From Oreocharis arfaki (lineage: Eukaryota > Chordata > Aves > Passeriformes > Paramythiidae): 64,000 bases of DNA. Made by a program: the position numbers and the translations under genes. Shown one piece after another: positions 26,328 through 38,865 of this stretch (its first letter is position 1; each line of letters begins with the position of its first letter). Location of the stretch: positions 1-64,000 of the forward strand of contig VZRR01027747.1 of assembly GCA_013398015.1 (NCBI GenBank), written 5' to 3'. The notes under the pieces were generated by a model. That model had not been told where the DNA came from and made no database searches. It saw only the letters and a program-made list of their open reading frames with translations.

Positions 26328-29300
26328 CTGTCTAACAGAGGTGGAATTTGCTTCTTGAAAAAATGCAAATGTCCTCTCTGTGGAAATGTACAGTCATAGT
26401 CTTCTATGACCTAAACCTTCTCAACCTTCTAAACCTTTTCAACACATTGACCCTTACTGCTACTGTTAAGTGACAACTTTGAGTGACTAGAAGACACTCC
26501 AGTATTTCTGACCTTTTCCTAAAGGGTGACACTGTTATAAAACATTCATGTACAGATGGGCCTACCTGTCTAATCTCTCTTCAGATTTAACACTTCCATA
26601 GGCATTAATGATCCTAACATTCTAATTCTTAGCCTAAACTGAGGTATTTTTCTCTTCATTGACATATAACACATAAGAACTTGTCATACATGAAGGAGGT
26701 GATAACCTCAGAATGGATTGTTCCAGTTATGCCAACTTCTGTAAATTTAGGTAATGCCAAAATATACTAAATTTCTCCCAACAAATGGAAATTTTTCTTT
26801 TTATTTTCCTAGACATCCAAGTCTAGTGGTCCCCTCTTCAATTTCTCAACCATACTAATTGTGCTTTCTGCATGGCTGCCCAGCCCTTTGCTCTTGGACC
26901 CTTCAATGCCCATTGATTGCTCTGACAAAGCTCCAATGAGGAGAGCAAGCTCTCTGCCTATGACATGCATGTACCTTCTTCTTCCAAGTTTACATCACTA
27001 ATGACTTACAAAATTAAAACATCCACCAGTTACACAGCCCAAAATTCACCTCTATTTTCTGTCATAGTTTCCTCTTTACAATGAATTCTCACGGATCTTT
27101 GGAAAGGTCATTGAGACTCTCATCTGGCTTCTTCCTGCAGCTCCAGAGGAATTCCTCAGCCAATGTTGATCCTGTGTGGTCTCAGCAGCTGATTTCTACT
27201 GAGAAACATGTTTTATTTAAGCATGTAAGATCTATTAGAGTTGCTGAAAACAGTAAGGTTTTCTACAGCACAAGCATTACAAATACAACTAACTTACAGT
27301 GTTTCTCATGGCTCAGTCCTATCTCAAAGCAAAAACAAATTTGGGGAAGAAAATTAGTTAAAATAGTTCAAAATAGTTTGTTTTCCTCTTTGATAAATTA
27401 CATGCCCTGCTTCAATTTAAATAATGAAAAGAAAAAGAGATATTGCTACGTCCAAGTAATGTTCCTATAGAATATGGAATTTATATATGTATTTCACACT
27501 TAAAACAAACACAGCTGTAAAAATATATTGAAATAGTATTTCCAAGTCTTGGTGGGTTTTCTTCTCTGTTTCTTCTCTAAAATGCAAGGTTAATTAGCAG
27601 TAACAATGCAATTTGGCCCTGGTGTCAGATGTCTCAGAATTAGTTATTACATAAAATATATAAAACAATGTTACTCAAACCCTAATGCACAGGAGAGTTA
27701 TTAATTAATTTTAAGAAGGTTTTAGCAAGGAATCCTAGGTTGCACATAAGAACTAAGCTGAGATTTAAATGTCTCTACATCATTAACTACTTTAGGGTGT
27801 ATTTCAAACTCATAAAGCTATCCCATTTCGTACCAACTGAAGAAATCACATAGCGGGCCAGAACTTTCTAAATAATGTATTTAATAATTTATTCATAGGA
27901 TATCTAAATGCAAATAGCTGCAAAGGATTGAAAAGCGAGCTCTCTTATCTAACCCAGCGTTTACTTTAAAAATGCTCAACACTACTTAAAATTCCAATGT
28001 TTTAAACTTACTTTCTATAGCTTGATCTAGCCTACAGAGATTAACAGTAAGATTTCAGAGTACTATTAAGAGGCATATTTTCTTTATCCCCAACCTAATT
28101 TCAATAAAACCTGTTGAATGCACAGCTAACCATTAAATTGATACATTTTAAAGTTAATATGAAGATAACATAAGACTCTTCAAATTAGTAAAACTATTAT
28201 ATTTGCCTAAGCCATCTACCTGGATTGAGTGCCAAAAAAAGCCACTAGTCACCTTAAACTTTCTGGTAACCATATTTCTGTCTAGACGCTTTTTACTGAT
28301 GAGATTTCTGTAAAATACAAATTTCAACAAGCTGAAGTGCAACCAACATGTCTAAAGATAAGAATTTGATCACACAAGATCTGTACTATCAGAAAGAATA
28401 AATGAGCATACTAACATGTCTGTAGTCATCTTTAAATATTATCATTTGTGACCATCAGTACAGAAACTGCAAAAAAAAAAAAAAACAACCCGAAAAGCTT
28501 TTCTTCATGTTTGACCGTAATCATTCACAATTTCATAACAGGAATTTTCTTAACAGAAATTTTTATTTATTTATTTAAGCATAATTATCCAATTTTGATC
28601 ATAACCACATGGCTGAAATTGATCTGTATTTATCCCAAATGCCTGCATTTTATACAGCTGGTGACATAATCGACCATGACTCTGAAAGTTGTTCTGGGCT
28701 ACAAACCACACATTTCTGTCTTCATTAGAGACACACAGAGGACAGATAACATACTTTTAACTAGTTCTCAGCTGAAAATGAATACTTCATTTTAAACTAT
28801 TTTCTCAGTAATCAAAATTCTGGAAGTTTTTCCTGTAACAAACTTCTCCATAAGAACTCAGAAATGTGGACTATCTGAAGTTCATTTCTGCTCTAGAATT
28901 AATTTCCTCCTGTGACCAGACTTGCTCTTAAATTCATCATCATTAACACCCCAAACCACTGGTAATACTGTTTTCTACCTGACCCATCTGGTTCCCAAGA
29001 GAAGGAATACCTGTGTGCTATTCCCATCCCTACTGGTGATAACACAATGAGAAAAATGTTAAATCATTTACGTGCAAACAGCCATCCAGTGTTTTCCCAA
29101 CAATCTCCTGTATCTCATAAAGACAAAAAATACAGCCTACAACTTATTCTGAAGGAAACTGGAAGACAAGCTTCTTGTACCGGATATAAGTACAGTCTGA
29201 GAGGTTTCTAGGCCCCACAGAGTCGAATGCCACAGCCATGAAGATGTTGCACAGTATTTTCATGGTGGTTTCTAATACAAAGTATTTCACGGCAAAATTA

Positions 29301-31977
29301 TCAGTTGAACTTGCCAACACAGCCTGTGTACAGAAATCTCAGATACTCTCTAGACTTTAGGAGCATTCACCAGAGATTTGAGCTGAGGAACCAGCCCCAG
29401 CGGTACCCACTTATCCCATCTGCTCAGAGGACCTTCGGTGAGCAGACTGGATTTGTAAAGATTATATACCCTCATTTGGATGTGACATCAGCTGAAGGAA
29501 GGGATGCTCCTCTGAGCACCATCTTCCCCAAATCTCAGCATTCAGTTCCACTGAGCCAGGACAGCAAAGAATAAAAGACAAATAACGAGGTGACCAGACT
29601 AGAACTACTACTATTGAGTCATGTGCATGGTATTAGAATTGTAGCCTGTAATATCATTATCAAGGAACAAATAGAATGCCCTCCACAGCAAAGTGAAAAG
29701 CTTGCACATCCAAAAGCACACAACAGAGCTGCATTTTGTGGAGTGAGGGAAATGGTAACTGTTGGGAAACTAAAATATAACAATGGAGAAAGATGGAGAA
29801 AAAGCCTGCTTGGGCCAAACTGTATTTTGATTTGCATCATAAATCTCTAGGACAGAATTTAATCTGATTGTACATATAAAAATAAAGGTGTAAACCAACC
29901 AAAACAATTTTCAAAGAATACAAAGTTCATACGCAGAACAACAGTTCTCATGGGTGAGTATTTCTATAGAAACACTGCTACACATACCAAACTAAAATTC
30001 CTAAGGCACAAGATAATATATGGAAAGAAAATACCATATTTATCACGACTTCTACTTTGCTTTTATAGGTAGGTATCATCAGCCAACTGAAAGTATGATC
30101 TCTATTATGTATGTTCCATGCAAAGCAATTTCAACCAGACTATTCCAGATATTCAAGAAAAGAAATCACTTCCAGTAAAACTGAACAGCAAGAAACACTG
30201 CCCTGTCAAAGTGAAATATGGCAAAATGAAAAAGGAAATAATTCATTTCAGTTTTGTTCCTAGACATATCTGAAGCTTGCCGAAAGTTCTTAGGATTTCA
30301 GGCCGTGATGTGGTGCAAACCCACTAATTTACCTTAGAAGGCTCACTTCAAGTTCACCTAGTCCTATGTAACATGCCACAAGTAAACCTGATAACACAGC
30401 TGCCCAAAAAAAAAAAAAAACCAAAAACATAAGAACAAAATTGTAACTTACTGTTTTGAAATGTCTGCTTTTAGTGACTACTGAATACTGGAGATGCCTT
30501 TACTCAATAAAAGCTGCAGTTTACAATGTAACGTGTTTTGGGTTTTGTAGACAGGCAGAAGACATTTGCAGGGCTGAGCCTTGCTGGCATTCACAGTTGG
30601 CTGGGATTCAGAAACAAGCATTCTTGTTCATAATTTCTCTGTTAACATAGATTTTCATAGTAAAAACTGACCAGATCAAATCCACTTGAAGTGCTTGCCC
30701 TTTTTTTTCTTCTGTAATCCATCCAGAGAAGGAACATAGAAGAGAGAGGAAAGGGAGAGAGCTGAGAGATGAAAAAAGATTTTAAATGTTAAAATACCCT
30801 TCTAGTAGTGAGAAAAACAATGTCTCTTTCCCTCCTGTGACTGGATTTTATCCCTCTTCTATTTAGAAGACAGTCATGATTCCAAATGACTATGAGATTT
30901 TCCCCCACTGCTTTTGCTGAAACCATGCAACTTTTGCAGAAAATAATGCACAAGTCATTGAGAAACAGACAGCATGACTGCAGTTAACTAATCACTACAG
31001 GCAATGGGAGGATTCTGATGAAAACGGATTATAAACAAAGAAACATTGTATACCAAAAGAGACTTGTTCCCTCCTCATTTCTATCCTAATACTGTGCTAT
31101 CCAAAAGGATTTTGACAGCTACCCTAGGGCACTAAGCAGAGAAATTATAAGCAAAAATGCTTTCTCAGGACCTGAAATGGGATGTAGTTTTCAGGTGGAT
31201 TTGCCAGCATACTTCTTAAGCAGAATATGCTTCAGACTCAAAAAAGGCTTTCAATTTTTAATGTTAGCTTTCAGTAGAGCCCCTAGACTGTGGTAACATT
31301 TGAAGAAGGCAATTTGGTCTCTTCTGGATCGAAACGAAAATGATTTTGAACAGGTCTCCCCTTGGTCAGAATGTACCTCAAGGCCTCCTCTACACTCAGC
31401 GTTATTTGGCGGCTTCCTACAAGTCAACAATCATCAAAAAATAATTTCTTTGCTTCTTTTTTTTCCTTTTTTTTGTAGTAAGTGTCTGTTTCTTCAAGTC
31501 TTCTAATGCAACAATGCTAAATGTTCTCTCTCTGTTCAAAAATTTCCATTCCACACGTTCAAACATCTTGCTCTGCACCACCCTTTGCTCTACTCCCAGG
31601 AGGCACAATCTGTCCTCACTACCTGCTGTACCTGCAGTGCCTTCACAGTGCCCAAAATCTAAAAGGAATGAAAGGACAGACAGAGCAGTTACACCAGCTG
31701 TCACACAGACACATACAATGTCCTAACACAGTCACTGCAATTTACCTCATGATACTAAAGAGCGAAAAACAGTAGTCTCATCATGAGTCAAGTCCAAGTC
31801 ATCCGTATAACTGACTCCACAGTTTGTATTCTTCTCGACTGCTTCAACTGGTAATTTCCTGAATATTTGCAAGACACATGTAAGACTGGTATTTCTTGTA
31901 AATGCCTTTTTGTTATATAGCAATATAAGAAAGCAGGTAGTATTTCCCAGGATCCACTGTTGGCTAACAAATAATTA

Positions 31978-32068
31978 GCTAGCTAACTAGTTATCATAAC
32001 TACAACTATAGCTATTATAAATATTATAACTATATGTAATTATTATTATCATTAACTATATAGCTAGC
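31978..32068. repeat. Imperfect AT-rich inverted repeat
   Basis: GCTAGCTAACTAGTTA (31,978-31,993) pairs with TAACTATATAGCTAGC (32,053-32,068) at 14 of 16 positions. The interval is almost pure A/T with further self-complementary runs such as TATTATAAATATTATAA. Such sequence can extrude as a cruciform, and no biological role is evident. Confidence 0.7.
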
Positions 32069-35000
32069 CAGCTACACAGGAGCAACAGAAAAGGCTGGAC
32101 AATGCTTTCCTCAGGCGCTTCTCTGGATAAATTTTCCAGGTAACTGAATGCTTGAAGAGACAATCTAGATTAGGGAAGCAATCTAAATTAGGTTTGATGT
32201 CAATCAAATTACTGCAGTAAGAGACTTGGGAAGCAATTGAGTGCTCTGATTCCACATAATTTCCACCGATTTGCATTCATCTCTACATGTAAAGTGCCTG
32301 AGCTGCTGTCCATAGTAATTTAATCACCACCATTCCCAACCTTTCATCTAGCCTGAACATTTTATGAGCTAGCTATGGGATTATTTTATGCAGTTGCGAT
32401 TTTCTCTCTCTGCAAGGCAAATGAGAGTGCAAAGTAAATGAATACTTCAATGAAAAACTATTCTACAAGACCTGCTCTTATTTCAGAAATTGCAATAATT
32501 TTCATCTCTCAAAAGAACAAACTGCATCATGGGTTGTTTTATCGCAGGTGATATTCAAGACAACAATACCTGATGGTGCTGCTGGAATATAGCGGTAATA
32601 TTTGGAAAGCAATTCTAAGTTTGAAAGACTTTTGAGAAATGCTGCATTACTATTGAGAAAAATGGACTCAGAGGTGACTCACAGTAATGTAACTTTATCT
32701 GTTCTGAAAGTTTCCAACTGAGGCAGAAGCAAAAATCAGGTTTGGTTTTTTTTGTTGATTTTTTGTTATTGTTGTTGTCATTGTTTTGGTTTTTTGTTTG
32801 GTTTTGGGTTTTTTTTGTAATGGACACAATACTTTGCTCCAACCTTTTGTACTAATGTGCCAAAGTTATCCTCTATGTAACTTTTGTTAGTAAATTCAAA
32901 AAAGTAAATATATCTTTTAGGCACAAAAAAGTAACCCAGATAAAAGCATCCTTTTTTGGCCAAGTTATTTTCTACATGGCACTTGTCTCTCAAAGACCAC
33001 CACATCCAGTCACTAGCTCTGCATACTACTAAATTAATTCAGCCGGCCAGAGCATCTTTCGGACAGTACACTGACAATATCAATGAATATTGGAGCAACA
33101 GAAGACACATTCTTGTGTTCAAGACTGAAAAGACAGGCATGACTGTGCTAAAAGGCAATATTGTGGGAAAACTCTAGGAAGAAATTCTGCTGATAGTGCT
33201 ATTAACTAAAACCAATGAAAATTCTAAATGTTTTATTCTCAGCTCCAACTATAAACAGCAGTGACATATGGTACTAATGACACAGCAACACAGCGTTTTC
33301 ATTTGAGTTCACAAAGCAACACAATAAAGAATGTACGTGGTGGTGGAAAGACTGAATCAACTGTGGAAAGTGCCCAGTGAACAGCCTGAATGGACAGACT
33401 CACATACTTACAGCAGATATCCCTGGAGCCAGAGAAAAATGGTGCTAAACATGACTTCAGACAATGTTCAGTGTTAACACAGTAAGACCGAAACACAGTT
33501 TGAAAATTTACGAGGAAAATTCAGACTCAGAGAAACATACACTTCATGTTCTTGCCACTTTTCAACTAATTCAAGAAAATTAAGACCAAACCATCCAGAA
33601 CCACTGCATACATGAAAGAATTCTAATATAGCTTTCTCCAGCTTGCTAAGTCTGAAATAGCCCATGGCATACACATGCATTAAAATCTACCTTTCACAGT
33701 ACATTAACCTCTGAGCAAAACCAGTTTTAATACATGGTTTAGAAAATACATAGTAATAATCTCAAACACATCTTCTGGAGAGAATTTCACAATTAAACTA
33801 GACATTATTATTAATATCTGTCCATTACTGAAGCTCCACAGGTTGAGGGATGCTGAAATAGGCAGCAACTTCCTAAGCCAATTTTTATGAGATCATTTTA
33901 GTTACCACCAATCAGCTCATTGAGATTAAAAAAACCCAGAAAAACAGAAAAACTGAAACTGGAAGGAACAGGTGGAGTCCAATGCATATTAGAGCAGACT
34001 TTGGAGTTAGCCCAGGCTGCTTTAGGCCTTGTCTCAAAGAAATCTGAATCTTTCTAGGGACCCTGGATGTTTCTAGGGCATGCTGAGCCTCTGCCTTCAG
34101 CGCTTACCCGCGCTCAGCATAAGAAATGTTCATAAATAACTCTGTTTTCTGATACTTCAATGCATAACTGTTCAAAATTCTCATACTCTGGGAGTGTTCA
34201 AGGCTAGGTTAAATGGGGCTTCAAGCAATCTGGTCTAATGGAAGTTAAATTTTTCAGGTATATAGGAATTTCATCTATAAAACAAAAATATCTAAGAAAT
34301 ATCTACCAGTCTGCATTAGGAAGAAATACCAGTTAGATGATATCTTCTTCCCTGTTTATTTTAATATAATAGGGAAATATATTTAAAAAAAACCAAACAA
34401 AAAAAACCAAAAACCAAACCCAAACCCTGATAAAAACCTAACAAATAAATATAACAAATTACCATAATAAAATATATATAACAACTATGAATATCAGGAA
34501 TAAATCCCAAAGATTTAAGTTAATTTTTAGTATCCAGAATAGTACAATTACATATCTTCATGAGCACTACATTGCTTGGAGAACTGCATATCCTAAAAAA
34601 TGAGTATGATCCAGAACAGCACATATGAATCACTGCAAATTTACTTTGCAAAAAAAGTATTTTTATAAAGCAATATAATAACATTTATGCATTTATCAAA
34701 AATCCCTTCATCTTCCCAGGTGGGGTGGAACGAATGGTTCTGCACTTTATTAATTTATCCTTGGGATGAATCCTAGAAATTTCTGTGGTGTGCATCTTGA
34801 TCACTACAAATCCATGTATACTCTTGGAAACTGACAGAGTCTGGCTTAATTCTGGAGGGTAATCTGTTACAGACTTGTCTCAGCACATTTTGTCAGGAAA
34901 GACCAGCAGAGCACCTTATGCACCTGCTGCCAAAGGCCAGACCCTGGGAAGAGCTCTCCACCACCTCCCAGTGACTGTAGTGGAACACAGATGTGAAGCA

Positions 35001-36492
35001 CCTCACTGTACTTCAGTGGTGCTTGCAAACTTCCATGTTTCAAACATAGGAACTATGCTGCAAGCTTGAAAAATTTTCTGTGAAGTGGAAAATCTGATTT
35101 TCTCTGCCAGCTCTGTCTAGGAAGCCTCTCTGTTTAAAGAGAAAAATAATTGAAATTTTATTATGCAGATTTCAAACATGTCATCTGAAGTATTTTGAAA
35201 TATCTGTCATTTCAATGCAGCTAGTTTCAAGAAATACTTAATTATTACTTGATTTGGTTAAAATCTTACTATCCTGTTCCTCAACTACACGATCATGCCC
35301 GCTTTTCCTGACTATTATATAAGCTGTTCCAGACAGACCCTACAATATGAATGCCTCCATTTTCAAAAGGTAACCAAATGTAATAACAGTTCTTAAGAAA
35401 CAATGTTTTTATAACTGCGTACAGAGCTAAGATTTCTGTAACAAAGAGAGTAAAAAGCCCTTTTTGTACTCCTATGAATTAACATTTTCAAAGAAAGTAA
35501 CATTTTAATTTTCTTTTAAAGAAGCCAGTTTCTTTTTGAATTTTTGTGAGTGTACACCTAAATTATGCCATTTGTCTTCACTTTAACTTTAGAAAAGTAA
35601 TTTTGCATTATCTTGCCCAAATCAATGTGAAATTCTACTTAACAGCAGCATTGCACATAAATTTTAATATTTAGCAGAACTCATTGTTTTTCTAGAGATG
35701 GTGGTTTTATGTGAAACCTTTAAAATTTCAGAAAAAACAGGTATTAAAACATACTTAAAAGCAATGCCCTTTTAAACTATTGCAGGCGAGTAACTCAGAG
35801 GAGGTGCCCAAACTTGAGGAAAACTGCAGTAATTAATGTTCCAGAGCTCAGAGAAAATTTTTCATTGTAGTAGAAGACAGATAAGGAACACTTACATTGT
35901 GGGCAAGTTGAATAATGATTTCAAAGTTGTAATGGACCAAATCCACTATTTGTATAAATGGTCATACTTACACTGCTGAAATTTGTCTATTTCTGCGGAT
36001 GCTGAATTTGGCTACAGGTTTAGAATCAACGAGGCTCCACAGCCATAGACCACTTGACACAGAAAAGCAACAAGCTGAAACCTACTGAAGACTCTACAGT
36101 ACAGGGTTTTCAGAATGAAACAGTCACTGACTTCTCTTTTTGAAGTGCAGTTTGTGATTATAGAACAGAGGGGCACAGCTATTTGTGGCTTCAAACCTTC
36201 AGCAACATTTATAGCACAGCACAGTGAATATGAAATATTACTGTGTCACAGATGAGCACATGCATTTCAAGTTGAAAATACCAGAAAATTGAATTACATT
36301 TTTATCTGATTCACGATGGATCAACTGCAATTCCACTTTGTTGGACATTTAACTGAAGCCTGAAATATTTTGGTTAAAATGCGAGAAACTATGGATTCAT
36401 TTATCAGCCTCCAAATTGGTCCAATACTTTTACAGATTGCTACATAACAAATTCCAGCAGAACAAAATAACTTCAGCCAATTAAATGAAATG

Positions 36493-36530
36493 CAACAAAA
36501 ACAATAACAACAACAACAACAAAACACAAA
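36493..36530. repeat. CAA-rich simple repeat
   Basis: CAACAAAAACAATAACAACA followed by more CAA units and AAAACACAAAACC. Low-complexity sequence. Confidence 0.85.
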
Positions 36531-38061
36531 ACCAAATAATAATATTGTGTTTGTAATATTTTCAGATGTTTTATCATTAGGTTTCAACTACATCTAAAAT
36601 ATAGAAGGTGTCACTCCCTATGAGTACTTCCACTATGCAGTCATCAATCCAAAGTACAAAAACACTGATACTTCATATTCTTCTCTTTCAAGAGGTAATT
36701 TTTGGGGAACCAAATAAAGCAACAAATGATGTCCCAAGAATAAATTTCCAGGAAAAAAGTTTTTCTTTCTGGAAAACTAGGATGATAATTTTAGTCTCTT
36801 TCACCCAACCTATGGTTAAAAGAATGTGCCTATACCAAATGAAATTTGATATATACAGTCCAAATGTATCATAAATAATTTTATGTAAAAAAATGCTCTG
36901 AATTTTTAAAAGTGCTGATTGAAAAGATAAAATTAATGGGTATACAATTTTAAGCAATTAAACCATAAAAGGATAGAATAACAATGGAAAATGCAAAAAG
37001 TCTTTGGGGCCTTCAAAAGTTTCATAGGTGGGAAGGACCAGTTGAGAACCACCTCCCCAAGGTGAGTCGAACCTGTTTTCTTCAGTCACCAAAAACAGGA
37101 TAGCACAGAGTTGATGCACACTCATCTGGCGTTTTTGGCTTTATTTCCTCTAAAAGGGGAAAGCACAGCAGAATTTTATTCCCAGTATATTCATAGCTTT
37201 GGAAGATTCAAATCATACACCCTGCTTCACGACATGTTTCAGTGACCAAAAATGCAATTTTCCTTGTCTAATGAAAATCATAAATATCAGTTCAGCTAAA
37301 TTACATTTTTGGTTGTCTGGTATATGTGGTTTAGCACTTAGATCAGTCCTGGAAGTGGCTTTCAAACACTGAAAGTCTAAACAGCAAAGCAGGCAAGTAG
37401 TTCCGTTTAAATTCATATAATGTTCTCCTCCTATTAAAGAGTTATTTGAACTAGCATGGAATTGTCCAGGTTTCATTTTACCAGAGATTTTTACTCCTAA
37501 CTTATACACAGATCTGTCACTATATATGAACCTCAGAATCCATATAAAGTTTTTATATAACTGGTCACTGCCACTGCAAAGAACCCTTGACTCAATGCCT
37601 CAAGCTGAAGTTTCTGTCTCTACATTAGATATCTGACTTTTTTTGAGTGCTTATCTTTGTGCTGAATTATTACAGTATGGTTTAAATGGCAAAAGATTTG
37701 GATACAGCATGCATTGGTTTAAGTCTAATCAGAAACATTATCTGAGAAAAATCACTTCATGTGTTCTTGCTGTAGGCAGTTGGGTACATGGCCTTGAATG
37801 TATCTGATGGCCATCTGATGACCTCTGTTAGTATCAGTATTAGATAGGTTATTTATTGCAGCTAATAGCGCTCCCTAGAAGTAATCCTGTAGCACATCTC
37901 CCAGCACTGGAGGCTGGCTCTGCCTCAGAACACTGCGTAAGCTGTTAGCTCCTCTGAGGTTCTGTGAGAACAGTCTTTTTCAATCTGGAGTTATGGAAAG
38001 TTGCTATAAAATTATTTCCATAATCTTAATAACCTGGTGCCTGCTGAATGAGGTACGAAAG

Positions 38062-38865
38062 TGCTGTGAAGTGGGCCCTCATCAACCTCACAATCTTCAG
38101 CAAGGCCAAGTGCAGGGGGGGTTCTGCACCTGTGCTGGGGCAACCCCCAGCATCAACACAGGCTGGGGGTGAACGGATTGAGAGCAGCTCTGCCAAGAGA
38201 TATTTGGGGTGCTAGTGGATGAGAGGTTAGGCAGGTGCTGCCCAGAAAGCCAAAGGTATCCTCGGCTGCACCCAAAGCAGTGTGGGCAGCAGGGGAGGGA
38301 GGGGATTCTGCACCTCTGCTCTGCTCTGGTGAGACCCCATCTGGAACACTGCATCCAGCTCTGGGGTCCCAGCACAGGAAGGACATGGACCTGTTGGAGA
38401 GAGTCCAGAGGAGGGACACAGAAGCTGTTAGAGGGCTGGAGCACCTCTCCTACAAAGAAAGGCTGAGAGATTAGAGATTGTTCAGCCTGGACAAAAGAGT
38501 AAAGGACAAAAATAATTGATTGCAGCATTTGAATACTTTAAAGGGGGCTTACAAAAACTAATGGGGACAGGCTTTTAGTAGTGCCTGAAGTTAATGGTTT
38601 TAAACTAAAGGTGCATGGATTCAGGCTGGATGTAAGGAAGTTTTGGTTTGGGTTTTTTTTTTTTTTATGATGAGGGTAGTGAAAAAATGGAACAGGTTTC
38701 TCTGAGAGATTATAGATTCCCTATCCCTGGAAACATTCCATGTCAGTTTGGACAGGGCTCTGAGTAAACAGATGAAGCTGAATCCACCCCTGCTCATGGC
38801 ATGGGGTTGGAATAGATGATCTTTAAAGGTTCCTTCTAGCCCAAACCATGCTATGGTTTGATAAT
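38062..38865 (+). mobile_element. CR1 LINE, 5'-truncated, with 3' end
   Basis: The plus strand follows CR1 from the late reverse-transcriptase region to the 3' end. It opens with GTGGGCCCTCATCAACCTCA and AAGGCCAAGTGCAGGGGGGG, then a frame reading SALVRPHLEHCIQLWGP (about 38,317-38,367), a diagnostic CR1 ORF2 block. AAAGAAAGGCTGAGAGATTA and CAGGCTGGATGTAAGGAAGT follow, and finally GGAATAGATGATCTTTAAAG and CCAAACCATGCTATGG, the typical CR1 3' end. Several internal deletions and frameshifts are present, one shortly after the VDERL segment near 38,215-38,230. A T-run (38,657-38,668) interrupts the tail region. 5' truncation is the rule for CR1, and this copy is non-functional. Confidence 0.93.

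Larger units (their letters stand above)
26251..38061. other. Intergenic, no gene recognised
   Basis: A long AT-rich stretch with many short tracts: A-runs at 28,471-28,485 and 30,406-30,420, a T/G-rich run at 32,739-32,820, an A/C-rich run at 34,382-34,425 and a CAA-rich run at 36,493-36,530. It also holds perfect or near-perfect inverted repeats at 26,300-26,327 and 31,978-32,068. Open frames are short and unremarkable, the longest being 129 codons at 27,081-27,470 with no family resemblance. Confidence 0.45.

Noticed and set aside
27081..27470. 129-codon plus-strand frame as a possible exon or small gene
   Set aside because: No family resemblance, no convincing splice sites, and an amino-acid make-up typical of AT-rich non-coding DNA.
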